Shown in pieces: positions 8,744-16,956 of a stretch of DNA of 64,000 nt. This DNA comes from CAWKGV01 sp963849305 (GTDB lineage: Bacteria > Pseudomonadota > Alphaproteobacteria > Acetobacterales > Acetobacteraceae): the NCBI GenBank assembly GCA_963849305.1, contig CAWKGV010000004.1, forward strand, positions 124,001 to 188,000, given 5' to 3'. Position numbers and translations under genes: made by a program. The notes under the pieces are model-generated. The model made no database searches. It saw only the letters and a program-made list of their open reading frames with translations, and had not been told where the DNA came from. Position 1 is the first letter of the stretch. Every line of letters begins with the position of its first letter.

Positions 8744-9646
8744 ATGCTCACGCGGGCGCAGATCGAGGCATATAACGAGATCGGGGCCATCGTCCTACCC
8801 GACATTCTGACGCGCGATGAGGTCGAGGGGCTGCGCCGCGTCACCGACGAGTTCGTCGAACGAGCCCGGGGCGTCAGCGCGCACGACGACATCTATGACC
8901 TCGAAGACAGCCACACGCCAAACGCGCCGCGCGTGCGGCGGATCAAGGCGCCGCATCTGCATCACGACGAGTATGCGCGGCTGGTGCGCCATCCCCGCAT
9001 CGTGGCCGTGCTGCAAGATCTTTGGGGAGCGGACATCCGTTTCGATACCGCCAAGCTCAACATGAAGTCGGCCGGGTTCGGTGCGGCCGTCGAGTGGCAC
9101 CAGGATTGGGCGTTCTACCCGCACACCAACGACAATCTCGCCGCCGTGGGCGTGATGATGGACGACATGGCAGTGGAGAACGGGCCGCTGCTGGTCGTCC
9201 CCGGCAGCCACCGCGGCCCCGTTTACGACCACCACGAAGACGGGCGGTTCTGTGGGGCGATGGACCCGGCGCGGGGCGAGCTCGATTACGCCAAGGCGAT
9301 CGCGCTTACGGGCAAAGCCGGCTCGATCACCGTTCACCATGTGCGCGCGGTGCATGGCTCGGCGCCAAACACCTCGACGCGCGACCGGCGCCTGCTGCTG
9401 TTCCAATTCCGCGCCGCCGACGCCTGGCCATTGCTCGGCTTCCCCCCCGGTATCGAGGAGTTCGACCAGCTCATGGTCGCCGGCCGCCCGACACTAGAGC
9501 CGCGCCTCGCTGTCGTTCCGGTCCGCCTGCCGCTGCCGCCCGCCGCGTTGCAGGGCTCGATCTACGAAAATCAGAAGGCGCTGCGCCGGCACTACTTTGA
9601 AGCCCCGCCCGCGCCCCGGCCGCGCGAGCAGCAGGCCGCCGAATAG
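8744..9646 (+). CDS. Phytanoyl-CoA dioxygenase (PhyH) family protein
   Basis: The start at 8744 follows a strong GGAGGGTGGAG site and gives 300 residues; the frame is open further upstream, but those codons precede the ribosome site. The protein is an Fe(II)/2-oxoglutarate oxygenase of the PhyH family: the HxD metal motif sits in EWHQDWAFYPHTND, the distal His in HHVRAVHGSAPN, and an Arg for 2-oxoglutarate follows in RRLLLFQFRAAD. A typical PhyH start (AYNEIGAIVLPDIL) is present. The substrate of bacterial PhyH proteins varies widely (hydroxylation of lipids, amino acids, phosphonates), so only the class is called. It is followed 36 bases later by an aldolase gene in the same direction. Confidence 0.85.
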   Translation: MLTRAQIEAYNEIGAIVLPDILTRDEVEGLRRVTDEFVERARGVSAHDDIYDLEDSHTPNAPRVRRIKAPHLHHDEYARLVRHPRIVAVLQDLWGADIRFDTAKLNMKSAGFGAAVEWHQDWAFYPHTNDNLAAVGVMMDDMAVENGPLLVVPGSHRGPVYDHHEDGRFCGAMDPARGELDYAKAIALTGKAGSITVHHVRAVHGSAPNTSTRDRRLLLFQFRAADAWPLLGFPPGIEEFDQLMVAGRPTLEPRLAVVPVRLPLPPAALQGSIYENQKALRRHYFEAPPAPRPREQQAAE

Positions 9647-9682
9647 CCGCACGGATACACCCTTAACACGAGAGGGCCTGCC

Positions 9683-10471
9683 ATGACCGCACTGCGCAAT
9701 CCCGCGCGCGAGAAGCTCGAAGCCGGCGAGTTGGCGCTGGGCTTCACCGTCAAGTTGGTCCGCAGCGTCGAGATCGCCCCAGCGGCGAAGGCGGCCGGGT
9801 TCGACTGGCTGTTCCTAGATTGCGAGCACGGCACGCTCGGGCTCGACGCCGCGGCGCAGATCGCGGTCGCGGCGCTGGAGGCTGGCATTGCCCCGATCGC
9901 GCGCGTGCCGAACGGCGAATACTCGATCGCCACCCGCCTGCTCGACAACGGCGTGCTCGGCATCGTCGTACCGCATGTCGATACCGCCGATGAGGCGCGC
10001 GAGGTAGTCCAACGGCTTAAATACCCGCCGGTCGGCCATCGCTCGATCGGCGGCATCGGCCCGCATTACGGGTTGCGGGCGCTGAAGGTCGGCGAGGCCG
10101 CGGCGGCGATGAACGCGGCAAATCTGACTGTGGTGATGCTGGAAACCCCGACCGCCATCGAGAACGCCGATGCGATCGCCGCCGTGGACGGCATCGACGT
10201 GCTGCTGATCGGCACCAACGACCTTAGCCTGGAAATGGGCATTCCCGGCGAGTTCACACATCCGCGCGTCGTGGCGGCTTATGAGCGCACCATCGCCGCC
10301 GCCCGCAAGCGCGGCAAGCACGCCGGCATGGGCGGCATCTACGTCGAGGACGTCATGGCCCGGTACATCGGAATGGGCGCGCGGTTCAACCTGGGAGGCG
10401 CCGACCAGGCGTTGATGACGGCCGCGGCAGCCAGCCGCAGCGCCGCCCTGCGTCGGATGCTCTCGGCCTGA
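9683..10471 (+). CDS. HpcH/HpaI aldolase/citrate lyase family protein
   Basis: The 262-residue protein is a class II pyruvate-dependent aldolase of the HpcH/HpaI type. Visible landmarks are the DCEHGT catalytic region, the substrate Arg in PIARVPNGEY, the metal-binding Glu in VVMLETPTAIENAD, and the Asp in DVLLIGTNDLSLEMGIPG. Family members cleave 2-keto-3-deoxy sugar acids or 4-hydroxy-2-oxo acids to pyruvate and an aldehyde. The start has a GAGAGGGCCTGCC ribosome site. The PhyH gene directly upstream suggests a shared pathway in which a hydroxylated acid is later cleaved, but that is inference. A second family member is at 56119. Confidence 0.86.
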   Translation: MTALRNPAREKLEAGELALGFTVKLVRSVEIAPAAKAAGFDWLFLDCEHGTLGLDAAAQIAVAALEAGIAPIARVPNGEYSIATRLLDNGVLGIVVPHVDTADEAREVVQRLKYPPVGHRSIGGIGPHYGLRALKVGEAAAAMNAANLTVVMLETPTAIENADAIAAVDGIDVLLIGTNDLSLEMGIPGEFTHPRVVAAYERTIAAARKRGKHAGMGGIYVEDVMARYIGMGARFNLGGADQALMTAAAASRSAALRRMLSA

Positions 10472-10490
10472 ACACACCATCCCCGGCATG

Positions 10491-10519
10491 CTGTCACGCA
10501 AACTTCATCAAACTGCAAT
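10491..10519 (+). promoter_or_regulatory. Candidate Pho box upstream of pstB
   Basis: CTGTCACGCAA at 10491 begins a set of 7-bp half-sites at 11-bp spacing: CTGTCAC, then ACTTCAT, then CTGCAAT. The first matches the PhoB half-site consensus CTGTCAT/C exactly over six bases; the next two are partial (TCAT kept in one, CTG in the other). Its position 35-63 bases before pstB, in a gene set that encodes PhoB itself, makes autoregulation by PhoB likely. Confidence 0.6.
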
Positions 10520-10553
10520 ACGGGCGCCTTAGCCCTTCCATAGAACAGGCCTG

Positions 10554-11384
10554 ATGAGCGTGAGCAGCAGCACCCACGGCCAGCAGGCCAGCTCCAGCGG
10601 CCTTCAGGGCCGTGCGACCGTGCCGCTTAACGAGCCGCGGATCAGCATCCGCGACCTGGATTTCTTCTATAGAGAGAACCGGGCGCTGAAGGCGATCAAC
10701 CTCGATCTCCCCGATCGTCAGGTTACCGGCATGATCGGCCCCTCGGGTTGCGGCAAATCCACCCTGCTGCGGGTTCTGAACCGTATGTACGACCTCTATC
10801 CCGGCCAGCGCGCGACCGGCGAAGTGTGGATGGATGGCCAGAACATCATCGCTCCCGGCGTGGACGTGATCGCGCTGCGTTCGCGCGTCGGCATGGTGTT
10901 CCAAAAGCCCACGCCGTTTCCGATGTCGATCTACGAGAACATCGCGTTCGGTGTGCGGCTGCACGAACGCCTCTCCAAGTCGCAGATGGATGAGCGGGTG
11001 GAGTGGTCGCTCACTCGCGCCGCCCTTTGGGGCGAGGTGAAGGATCGGCTCTTTGCCTCGGCGCTTGGCTTTTCCGGCGGCCAGCAGCAGCGGCTGGTGA
11101 TCGCCCGGACCATCGCTGTCCGCCCCAGGGTGATCCTGTTCGACGAACCGACGAGCGCGCTTGACCCGATCAGCACATTGAAGATCGAGGAGCTATTCGA
11201 CGAGCTGAAGCACGATTTCACCATCGCGCTCGTCACTCACAACATGCAGCAGGCGGCGCGCTGCGCCGACCAGGTCGCGTTCTTCTATCTGGGCGAGTTG
11301 ACGGAGGTCGGGAGCGCGGCGCAGATGTTCACTGCTCCGCGCGAGCGCCGGACGCAGGCTTACATCACTGGCCGCTTCGGCTGA
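10554..11384 (+). CDS. pstB: Phosphate ABC transporter ATP-binding protein
   Basis: The 276-residue ATPase matches PstB throughout: RISIRDLDFFY start of the nucleotide-binding domain, Walker A GPSGCGKST near residue 62, the PstB-typical GMVFQKPTPFPMSIYENIAFG Q-loop region, signature GFSGGQQQRL, and Walker B VILFDEPTSALDP. The first 25 residues are a low-complexity leader rich in Ser and Gln. It powers high-affinity phosphate uptake by the PstSCA complex. None of pstS, pstC or pstA is adjacent here; the upstream gene is an aldolase and a Pho box intervenes. The gene therefore heads a pstB-phoU-phoB unit. Confidence 0.93.
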   Translation: MSVSSSTHGQQASSSGLQGRATVPLNEPRISIRDLDFFYRENRALKAINLDLPDRQVTGMIGPSGCGKSTLLRVLNRMYDLYPGQRATGEVWMDGQNIIAPGVDVIALRSRVGMVFQKPTPFPMSIYENIAFGVRLHERLSKSQMDERVEWSLTRAALWGEVKDRLFASALGFSGGQQQRLVIARTIAVRPRVILFDEPTSALDPISTLKIEELFDELKHDFTIALVTHNMQQAARCADQVAFFYLGELTEVGSAAQMFTAPRERRTQAYITGRFG

Positions 11385-11402
11385 TCGAGGAGAGCGCCCG
11401 CC

Positions 11403-12122
11403 ATGTCCGATGTGCCGCAACACCTGATCAAGAGCTTCGACCAGGAGCTTAAGCGGCTGCACGGCCTAATCGCCGAGATGGGCGGCATCGTCGAGAACCA
11501 GGTTGCGCTCGCGGCCGAGGCGATCATGGACCGCGACACCACCGCGGCGACCCGAGCGGTGGAGCAAGACCCGCGCGTGGATGCGCTCGAACGCGAGGTC
11601 GAGCAGTTCGTGATCCGTACCCTCGCATTGCGCCAGCCAATGGCGGGTGATCTGCGCAAAGTGGTGGCGGCGCTGAAGATCACCGCCGCTCTCGAACGCA
11701 TCGGCGACTACGCGGCGAACGTGGCCAAGCGCAGCATCGTGCTGGCGCAGTTCTCGCTGCCGTACTCGCTGGCCGGCCTCGCGCACATGGCGCGGCTGGT
11801 CCAGGAGAGCCTTAAGCTGATCATCGACGCCGTTGGCGAGGACGACGCCGACAAAGCGGTGCAGGTCTGGCGCTCCGACCTCGTGGTGGACGACCTTTAC
11901 AACGCGATCTTCCGCGAACTGATCACCTACATGATGGAAGACCCGCGCAACATCACGCCTTGTACCCACCTGCTGTTCATCGCCAAGAATCTGGAACGCA
12001 TTGGCGACCACGCAACGAATATCGCTGAGACGGTCTATTATGCCGTGCGGGGCGAGTCGCTGCCCGATGCACGCCCCAAGGGCGACAGCTCCGCCTACGC
12101 GGTGGTGCGCCCGCGGGAATGA
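11403..12122 (+). CDS. phoU: Phosphate signalling complex protein PhoU
   Basis: The 239-residue, mostly helical protein starts 18 bases after pstB behind GAGGAGAGCG. It contains the two PhoU repeats, each with the E(D)xxxD-type metal-binding helices: ALERIGDYAANVAKRS in the first half and NLERIGDHATNIAETVYY in the second. PhoU links the Pst transporter to the PhoR/PhoB pathway and represses the regulon when phosphate is plentiful. Length and both signature repeats are intact. Its stop overlaps an upstream in-frame ATG of phoB, so the genes are likely translated together. Confidence 0.94.
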   Translation: MSDVPQHLIKSFDQELKRLHGLIAEMGGIVENQVALAAEAIMDRDTTAATRAVEQDPRVDALEREVEQFVIRTLALRQPMAGDLRKVVAALKITAALERIGDYAANVAKRSIVLAQFSLPYSLAGLAHMARLVQESLKLIIDAVGEDDADKAVQVWRSDLVVDDLYNAIFRELITYMMEDPRNITPCTHLLFIAKNLERIGDHATNIAETVYYAVRGESLPDARPKGDSSAYAVVRPRE

Positions 12123-12148
12123 CCCTGCGTCAACAGAAAGGAACCGGG

Positions 12149-12865
12149 ATGGCCGAAGCCTCGTCCGGCATGTCCAAGCCGCTGGTGCTCGTGGTCGAGG
12201 ACGAGGCGGCGCTCGCCATCATGTTGCGCTACAACCTCGAGAAGCAGGGCTTCCGGGTGGAGGAGGCGGCGGACGGACAGGAGGCGCTGACCCGCATTGC
12301 CGAGACCCCGCCCGACCTCGTACTGCTCGACTGGATGCTACCGGTGGTGTCAGGGATAGAGGTCTGCCGTCAGATCCGCCGCCGGCCGGCGACCCGGGAT
12401 TTGCCGGTGATCATGGTCACCGCTCGGACCGAGGAGCAGGACGCGGTGCGCGGCCTCAACACCGGCGCCGACGACTACATTGCCAAGCCGTTCAGCATGG
12501 AGGCGCTGCTCGCCCGGATGCGCGCCCTGCTGCGTCGCGCGGGCGCCGCGCCGGCGAAAGGCCCGCTGACCTTCCATGACATCACGATGGACCTCGCCGC
12601 GCACCGGGTCAGCCGCAATGGCCGGCCGGTTCATCTCGGCCCGACCGAATTCCGGCTGCTGGACTTCTTCTTGCAGCATCCGCGCCGCGTATTCTCCCGC
12701 GAGGAGCTGCTGGACGGGGTCTGGGGGCCCGATATCCATGTCGAGACCCGGACCGTTGATGTGCATATTCGCCGCTTGCGCAAGTCGATCAACGCCGAGG
12801 GCGAGTTGGATGTGGTTCGTACTGTCCGCGCCTCGGGCTACGCGCTGGACACCGAGCCGGTCTGA
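12149..12865 (+). CDS. phoB: Phosphate regulon response regulator PhoB
   Basis: I chose the ATG at 12149 because AAAGGAACCGGG precedes it; the ATG at 12119 overlapping the phoU stop would add ten residues. The 238-residue product has an N-terminal receiver domain with the acidic pocket VVEDE, the phosphoacceptor Asp in LVLLDWMLP, and Lys in YIAKPFSMEAL. An OmpR-type winged helix follows (HLGPTEFRLLDFFLQHPRRVFSREELLDGVWG, then RTVDVHIRRLRKSI). It activates Pho-box promoters on phosphate starvation. The usual sensor gene phoR is not adjacent. Confidence 0.92.
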   Translation: MAEASSGMSKPLVLVVEDEAALAIMLRYNLEKQGFRVEEAADGQEALTRIAETPPDLVLLDWMLPVVSGIEVCRQIRRRPATRDLPVIMVTARTEEQDAVRGLNTGADDYIAKPFSMEALLARMRALLRRAGAAPAKGPLTFHDITMDLAAHRVSRNGRPVHLGPTEFRLLDFFLQHPRRVFSREELLDGVWGPDIHVETRTVDVHIRRLRKSINAEGELDVVRTVRASGYALDTEPV

Positions 12866-12881
12866 CACCATTAAATCGTTA

Positions 12882-13100
12882 TCAATTGGTGCCGTCGTAC
12901 TGTCCGGGACCGGTGCTAGGTATAAGGCTGGGCGTGTATTCTTGGGTTCCCTGCGATACACCTGGGGTACCGATGTTAGCGTCGCTTGGCGCGACGGGCG
13001 GGGGGACTTGCGTCGCCCCCGTGAGCCCGAGGCTTGCTGGCGATGCGCCGCACCCGCCAAGAACGGCGAGTGCGACGATGAGGGCAACGCGACCGATCAT
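12882..13100 (-). CDS. Small putative lipoprotein
   Basis: From the ATG at 13100 the product is 72 residues. It begins MIGRVALIVALAVLGGC, a compact signal sequence with a strong lipobox (LGGC). The short mature part is rich in Pro, Gly, Ser and Thr and has no recognisable fold. A longer in-frame start at 13199 would put 33 hydrophilic residues before the signal peptide and is rejected. The gene is convergent with phoB, with 16 bases between the stops. Function unknown. Confidence 0.55.
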   Translation of the reverse strand: MIGRVALIVALAVLGGCGASPASLGLTGATQVPPPVAPSDANIGTPGVSQGTQEYTPSLIPSTGPGQYDGTN

Positions 13101-13270
13101 AGACGGCTCCGCTGGCCCAGTGGCTAGACCGGTAGCACTGACGCCGTTCTCAGCGCCGGTGCCAGACCGGCTCGCTAACGTTGTCGTCATATGGCCCAAT
13201 GCTTACAACATGCGCAAGGCTGCCGGCCACCAGCCCGCAGCCATTCTACGCGCACGAATACTACCCGATG

Positions 13271-13486
13271 TTAGGGTGCGGTCACAGCGCCTCCTAGCGC
13301 GCCCACACCGCCACCAATCAGCGCGCCCGTGGCCGCATGACCGCCAGTCAACGCGGAAATCCCTGCGCCCGCGCCCGCACCGAGGGCGCCGCCCGTTACC
13401 GCCCTCTCGCCCGGGCTGTAGCCGCAACCCGCGAGCGCCAGCAGCAGGCCGCCGGCGAACGCCCCCAAGGCAATCTTGCGTGTCAT
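13271..13486 (-). CDS. Glycine-zipper small lipoprotein
   Basis: The 71-residue protein has a lipoprotein signal peptide (LLLALAGC) and then a mature region dominated by small residues in a repeating G-x-x-x-G pattern (GGALGAGAGAGISAL, GALIGGGVGALGGAV). This is the glycine-zipper arrangement of small outer-membrane lipoproteins of the 17-kDa-antigen/OsmB type. Such proteins pack as membrane hairpins and are often stress-induced. A ribosome site (GAGTGAGG) lies before the ATG. Roughly 290 bases upstream are free of genes. Confidence 0.7.
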   Translation of the reverse strand: MTRKIALGAFAGGLLLALAGCGYSPGERAVTGGALGAGAGAGISALTGGHAATGALIGGGVGALGGAVTAP

Positions 13487-13777
13487 CGAACCTCACTCCA
13501 TTGTGGCACCAACAGAACAACGACGTGGTCGCGAAGTTTCGGTGGCCGGATTGCGGCAGTGTGAGGGCGGCGACTAACCCCTTCGTGAACATCGGCCGCA
13601 CCCGTTCAGGCCGGGCATTCGGCGAAGGAATTTCCGCAGATGCTCTCACAACTCGGCGCCCTCTTGGCTGAAACGGCCACCGGACGCGCCAAAGGCGTAC
13701 TCCCGATAACATTTCTGCTAACCGGTCGTTGCCACGCCAAATGGCTGGAATGAGCCCGGGCTGATAGCGGTTCGGCG

Positions 13778-16282
13778 ATGCTTCCCGATCCCTTCGCTGC
13801 CTGGTTCGCCGCACGGGGCTGGCGACCCCGATACCATCAGCTCGCGATGCTGGCAGCGGCGCGTGCCGGCCAAAGCGTGTTGCTAATCGCCCCTACCGGC
13901 GGCGGCAAGACGCTTGCCGGCTTCCTGCCAAGCCTGATCGAGCTTCATGCGTGCCCGCGTCAGGGTTTGCACACGCTTTACGTGAGCCCTCGGAAGGCAC
14001 TTGCAACTGATATCGCCCGCAACCTTATGCGACCGGTTAATGAAATGGGGCTCGCGGTCGCGATCGAGACCCGCACCGGCGACACGCCCGCGAACCGTCG
14101 CGCCCGCCAGCGGCAGGCGCCGCCGCACATCCTGCTGACCACGCCGGAGAGCCTCGCCGTGCTGCTCTCGCTGACCAACTCCCCGGCGATGTTCGGCGAG
14201 CTTTCAACGTTGGTCATCGACGAAGTCCACGCACTGGCCGGCACCAAACGCGGCGACCAGCTCGCGCTCTGCGCCGCGCGGCTCGCCTCGCTCGCGCCTG
14301 GACTGCGGCGGGTCGGGTTGTCGGCCACCGTCGCCCATCCGGCCGCGATCCAAGCCTATGTCGGCGCGGAGCAGCGCATCGAGGAGCCAGGCGGGGCCGA
14401 ACCGGAGCTTGCGGTTGTTCTGCCGGAAGGGCCGCTCTCCTGGTCCGGCCATATGGGGCTGGAGGCGGCACCGCAAGTGATGGCGCGCATCCGCGCAGCC
14501 GGAATGACGATCGTGTTCGTCAGTACCCGCGCGCAAGCGGAGCTGATGTTCCAGGCCCTTTGGAAACTCAACGACACGACGCTTCCGATAGCGCTGCATC
14601 ATGGCAGCCTGGAGGTTTCGCAACGCCGCAAGGTGGAAGCCGCGATGGCAGAGGGCCGGCTGCGGGGAGTGGTCGCCACGTCCTCGCTGGACCTCGGCAT
14701 CGACTGGGGTGGGGTCGATCAGGTGATCCAGGTCGGTGCCCCCAAAGGGGTTTCGCGCCTGCTTCAGCGCGTGGGCCGCGCCAACCACCGCATGGACGAG
14801 CCGAGCCGCGCGCTTCTGGTGCCCGCCAACCGCTTCGAGGTGCTGGAATGCGAGGCGGCGCTGCTCGGCATCGCCGCGCGCGAGCTGGACGGCGACCCGC
14901 CCCGCCCCGGCAGCCTGGATGTGCTGGCGCAACATCTGCTGGGGATGGCGTGCGCCGGGCCGTTCGAGCCCGACGCGATGTTCGGCGAGATAGGACGCGC
15001 CGCGCCTTATCGCGCGCTGTCGCGCCAGGACTTCGATGACGTGCTGGCCTTCGTGGAGAACGGCGGCTATGCGCTGTCTGGGTATGAACGCTATCGCAAG
15101 CTGTTCCGCGACGCGGCGGGCCGCGTGCATGTCCGCTCCGAACGGATCGCGCGCCAGCACCGCATGAACATCGGCACGATCGTCGAGGCGCCGCTGCTGA
15201 AGGTGCGCCTGGCCGGGAAGCGGGGCTTCGGTCCGGTGCTCGGCGAGATCGAGGAGTATTTCGTCTCGCTGCTTCGCCCCGGCGACACGTTCATGTTCGC
15301 CGGGCGGCTGCTGCAATTCCTGCGGCTGCGCGAAACGGCGGCCGAGGTGGCCGAGGGCGGCAGGGGCGAGCCGATGGTGCCCGCCTATCAAGGCGGCCGC
15401 CTGCCGCTCACCACGAACCTCGCGAGCTGGGTGCGCGGGTTGTTGTCGGAGCCAGCGAGCTGGCACCTCTTCCCCGAGGAAGTTCAGGGCTGGCTCAAAC
15501 TGCAAAAGGCACGCTCCCGCCTGCCAGCTAGGCGCGATTTGCTGGTGGAGACATTCCCGCGCGGCGGGCGGTGGTATCTCGTCGCCTACTGCTTCGACGG
15601 GCGTAATGCGCACCAGACCATGGGGATGCTGCTCACGCGGCGGATGGAGCGCGCCGGCTTCGCCCCGCTCGGCTTCGTCGCCACCGATTATGTGCTCGGC
15701 GTGTGGTCGGCCAACCAGCCGGTGAACGTCGCGGCGCTGTTCGACCAGGACATGCTTGGCGACGATCTTGAAGCATGGATGGGTGAAAGCTCTATGCTGA
15801 AGCGGACGTTCCGCAACGTCGCGGTGATCGCCGGGCTAATCGAGCGGCACCAGCCGGGGGCGGAGAAGACGCGCCGGCAAGTGACAGTGAACAGCGACCT
15901 GATCTACGACGTGCTGCGCAAGCACCAGCCGGACCACATCCTGCTACGCGCGACCCGCGCCGATGCGGCCTCTGGTCTGATCGACCTCAGCCGGGTGGCC
16001 GGAATGCTGGAGCGGGTGAAGGGTCGTATCGTGCATTTGGCGCTATCGCGGGTCTCGCCGCTGGCGGTGCCGGTGCTGTTGGAGATCGGGCGGGAGAGCG
16101 TGCGCTCGGCCGCCGACGAGGAGGCCCTGCTTGCCGACGCTGAGGCGCTGATCGCCGAGGCAACCGGCGAGGCCGAGCCACCCCAGGACAGACCGCGTGC
16201 GGTACCGCCGGTGCATCGGGCGAACATCACGCTCAAGCGGGGCGAACCCGCGCAACCGAGCTTGTTCGGCAAGCGCGCATGA
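13778..16282 (+). CDS. Ligase-associated DNA damage response DEXH-box helicase (Lhr-like)
   Basis: The 834-residue superfamily 2 helicase shows Walker A APTGGGKT near residue 47, the DEVH box in LVIDEVHALAGTKRG, motif III SATVAHP, motif IV IVFVSTRAQAE, and motif VI QRVGRANHRMDEP. A long C-terminal Lhr-core extension (residues about 400-834) follows, with the conserved RHRMNIGTIVEAPLLKVRL region. This is the compact bacterial Lhr-core type found with the PdeM nuclease, an ATP-dependent ligase and an MBL-fold exonuclease. It translocates on single-stranded DNA and is linked to repair of crosslinks and oxidative damage. Its stop overlaps pdeM by four bases. The ligase gene is not here but at 49328. 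Confidence 0.92.
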   Translation: MLPDPFAAWFAARGWRPRYHQLAMLAAARAGQSVLLIAPTGGGKTLAGFLPSLIELHACPRQGLHTLYVSPRKALATDIARNLMRPVNEMGLAVAIETRTGDTPANRRARQRQAPPHILLTTPESLAVLLSLTNSPAMFGELSTLVIDEVHALAGTKRGDQLALCAARLASLAPGLRRVGLSATVAHPAAIQAYVGAEQRIEEPGGAEPELAVVLPEGPLSWSGHMGLEAAPQVMARIRAAGMTIVFVSTRAQAELMFQALWKLNDTTLPIALHHGSLEVSQRRKVEAAMAEGRLRGVVATSSLDLGIDWGGVDQVIQVGAPKGVSRLLQRVGRANHRMDEPSRALLVPANRFEVLECEAALLGIAARELDGDPPRPGSLDVLAQHLLGMACAGPFEPDAMFGEIGRAAPYRALSRQDFDDVLAFVENGGYALSGYERYRKLFRDAAGRVHVRSERIARQHRMNIGTIVEAPLLKVRLAGKRGFGPVLGEIEEYFVSLLRPGDTFMFAGRLLQFLRLRETAAEVAEGGRGEPMVPAYQGGRLPLTTNLASWVRGLLSEPASWHLFPEEVQGWLKLQKARSRLPARRDLLVETFPRGGRWYLVAYCFDGRNAHQTMGMLLTRRMERAGFAPLGFVATDYVLGVWSANQPVNVAALFDQDMLGDDLEAWMGESSMLKRTFRNVAVIAGLIERHQPGAEKTRRQVTVNSDLIYDVLRKHQPDHILLRATRADAASGLIDLSRVAGMLERVKGRIVHLALSRVSPLAVPVLLEIGRESVRSAADEEALLADAEALIAEATGEAEPPQDRPRAVPPVHRANITLKRGEPAQPSLFGKRA

Positions 16283-16956
16283 CCGCAGCACCTATCCACT
16301 TGGCGGGCGAGCGCCTCATGCTCGACCCGGCCGGCGCGCTCTACTGGCCCGCGCAAAGGCTTCTCGTGGTTTCCGATCTGCATCTGGAGAAGGGCTCCTC
16401 GTTTGCCCGGCGCGGGATGCTGCTCCCGCCCTGGGACACGAAGGCGACGATCGACCGTCTGGTTCTGCTGTTGCGCCACTGGCGCCCGAGCGTGGTGGTG
16501 GCACTCGGCAATTCGTTTCATGACACCGGCGGCGCGGCGCGGATGCCGCCCGGCGAGGCGGCGCGGCTTCGCGCGATCGCCGCCGCGATGCGGTTTGTCT
16601 GGGTGCAGGGCAACCACGATCCCCACCCGCCCGAGGATTTCGGCGGCGAGTGGTTCGAGACATATGTCGCCGGCCCGCTGATGTTTCGCCACCAGGCCGC
16701 GCCGGGCACTTCCGCGGGCGAGGTCTGCGGCCATCATCATCCCAAGGCGGCGGTCCCGGCGCGTGGCGGCCAAGTGTGCCGACCCTGCTTCGTCGCCGAC
16801 GCGCGCCGGATCATGATGCCCGCGTTCGGCACTTATACAGGCGGGCTGGACGTGACCGATCCGGCGATCGCGCGGCTGTTTCCGCGCGGCGGACGAGTGT
16901 TCCTGTTAGGACGCGAGCGACTGTTCAGCTTCGGGATTACCGGCGTGCGGCGCTGA
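16279..16956 (+). CDS. pdeM: Ligase-associated DNA damage response phosphoesterase/endonuclease PdeM
   Basis: The 225-residue calcineurin-like phosphoesterase has the family metal-binding blocks: VVSDLHLEKGSSFARRG, VALGNSFHDTGG, WVQGNHDPHPP, and a late histidine cluster VCGHHHPKA. It is the standard neighbour of the Lhr-type helicase and shares a four-base overlap with it. The protein is cytoplasmic and should use Mn2+ to cleave phosphodiesters. Its last 51 bases overlap the 3' end of the convergent MFS gene, an unusually deep tail-to-tail overlap. Confidence 0.9.
   Translation: MTAAPIHLAGERLMLDPAGALYWPAQRLLVVSDLHLEKGSSFARRGMLLPPWDTKATIDRLVLLLRHWRPSVVVALGNSFHDTGGAARMPPGEAARLRAIAAAMRFVWVQGNHDPHPPEDFGGEWFETYVAGPLMFRHQAAPGTSAGEVCGHHHPKAAVPARGGQVCRPCFVADARRIMMPAFGTYTGGLDVTDPAIARLFPRGGRVFLLGRERLFSFGITGVRR

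Noticed and set aside
13100..13160. A GGCCCAGTGGCTAGACCGGTAG stretch that looks like a tRNA D-arm
   Set aside because: No acceptor stem or anticodon arm of the right spacing could be found.
14204..15613. 469-residue open frame on the minus strand inside the helicase gene
   Set aside because: It is the antisense shadow of a GC-rich gene; codon use is Arg/His/Ala-rich without any domain, and the plus-strand helicase is complete.
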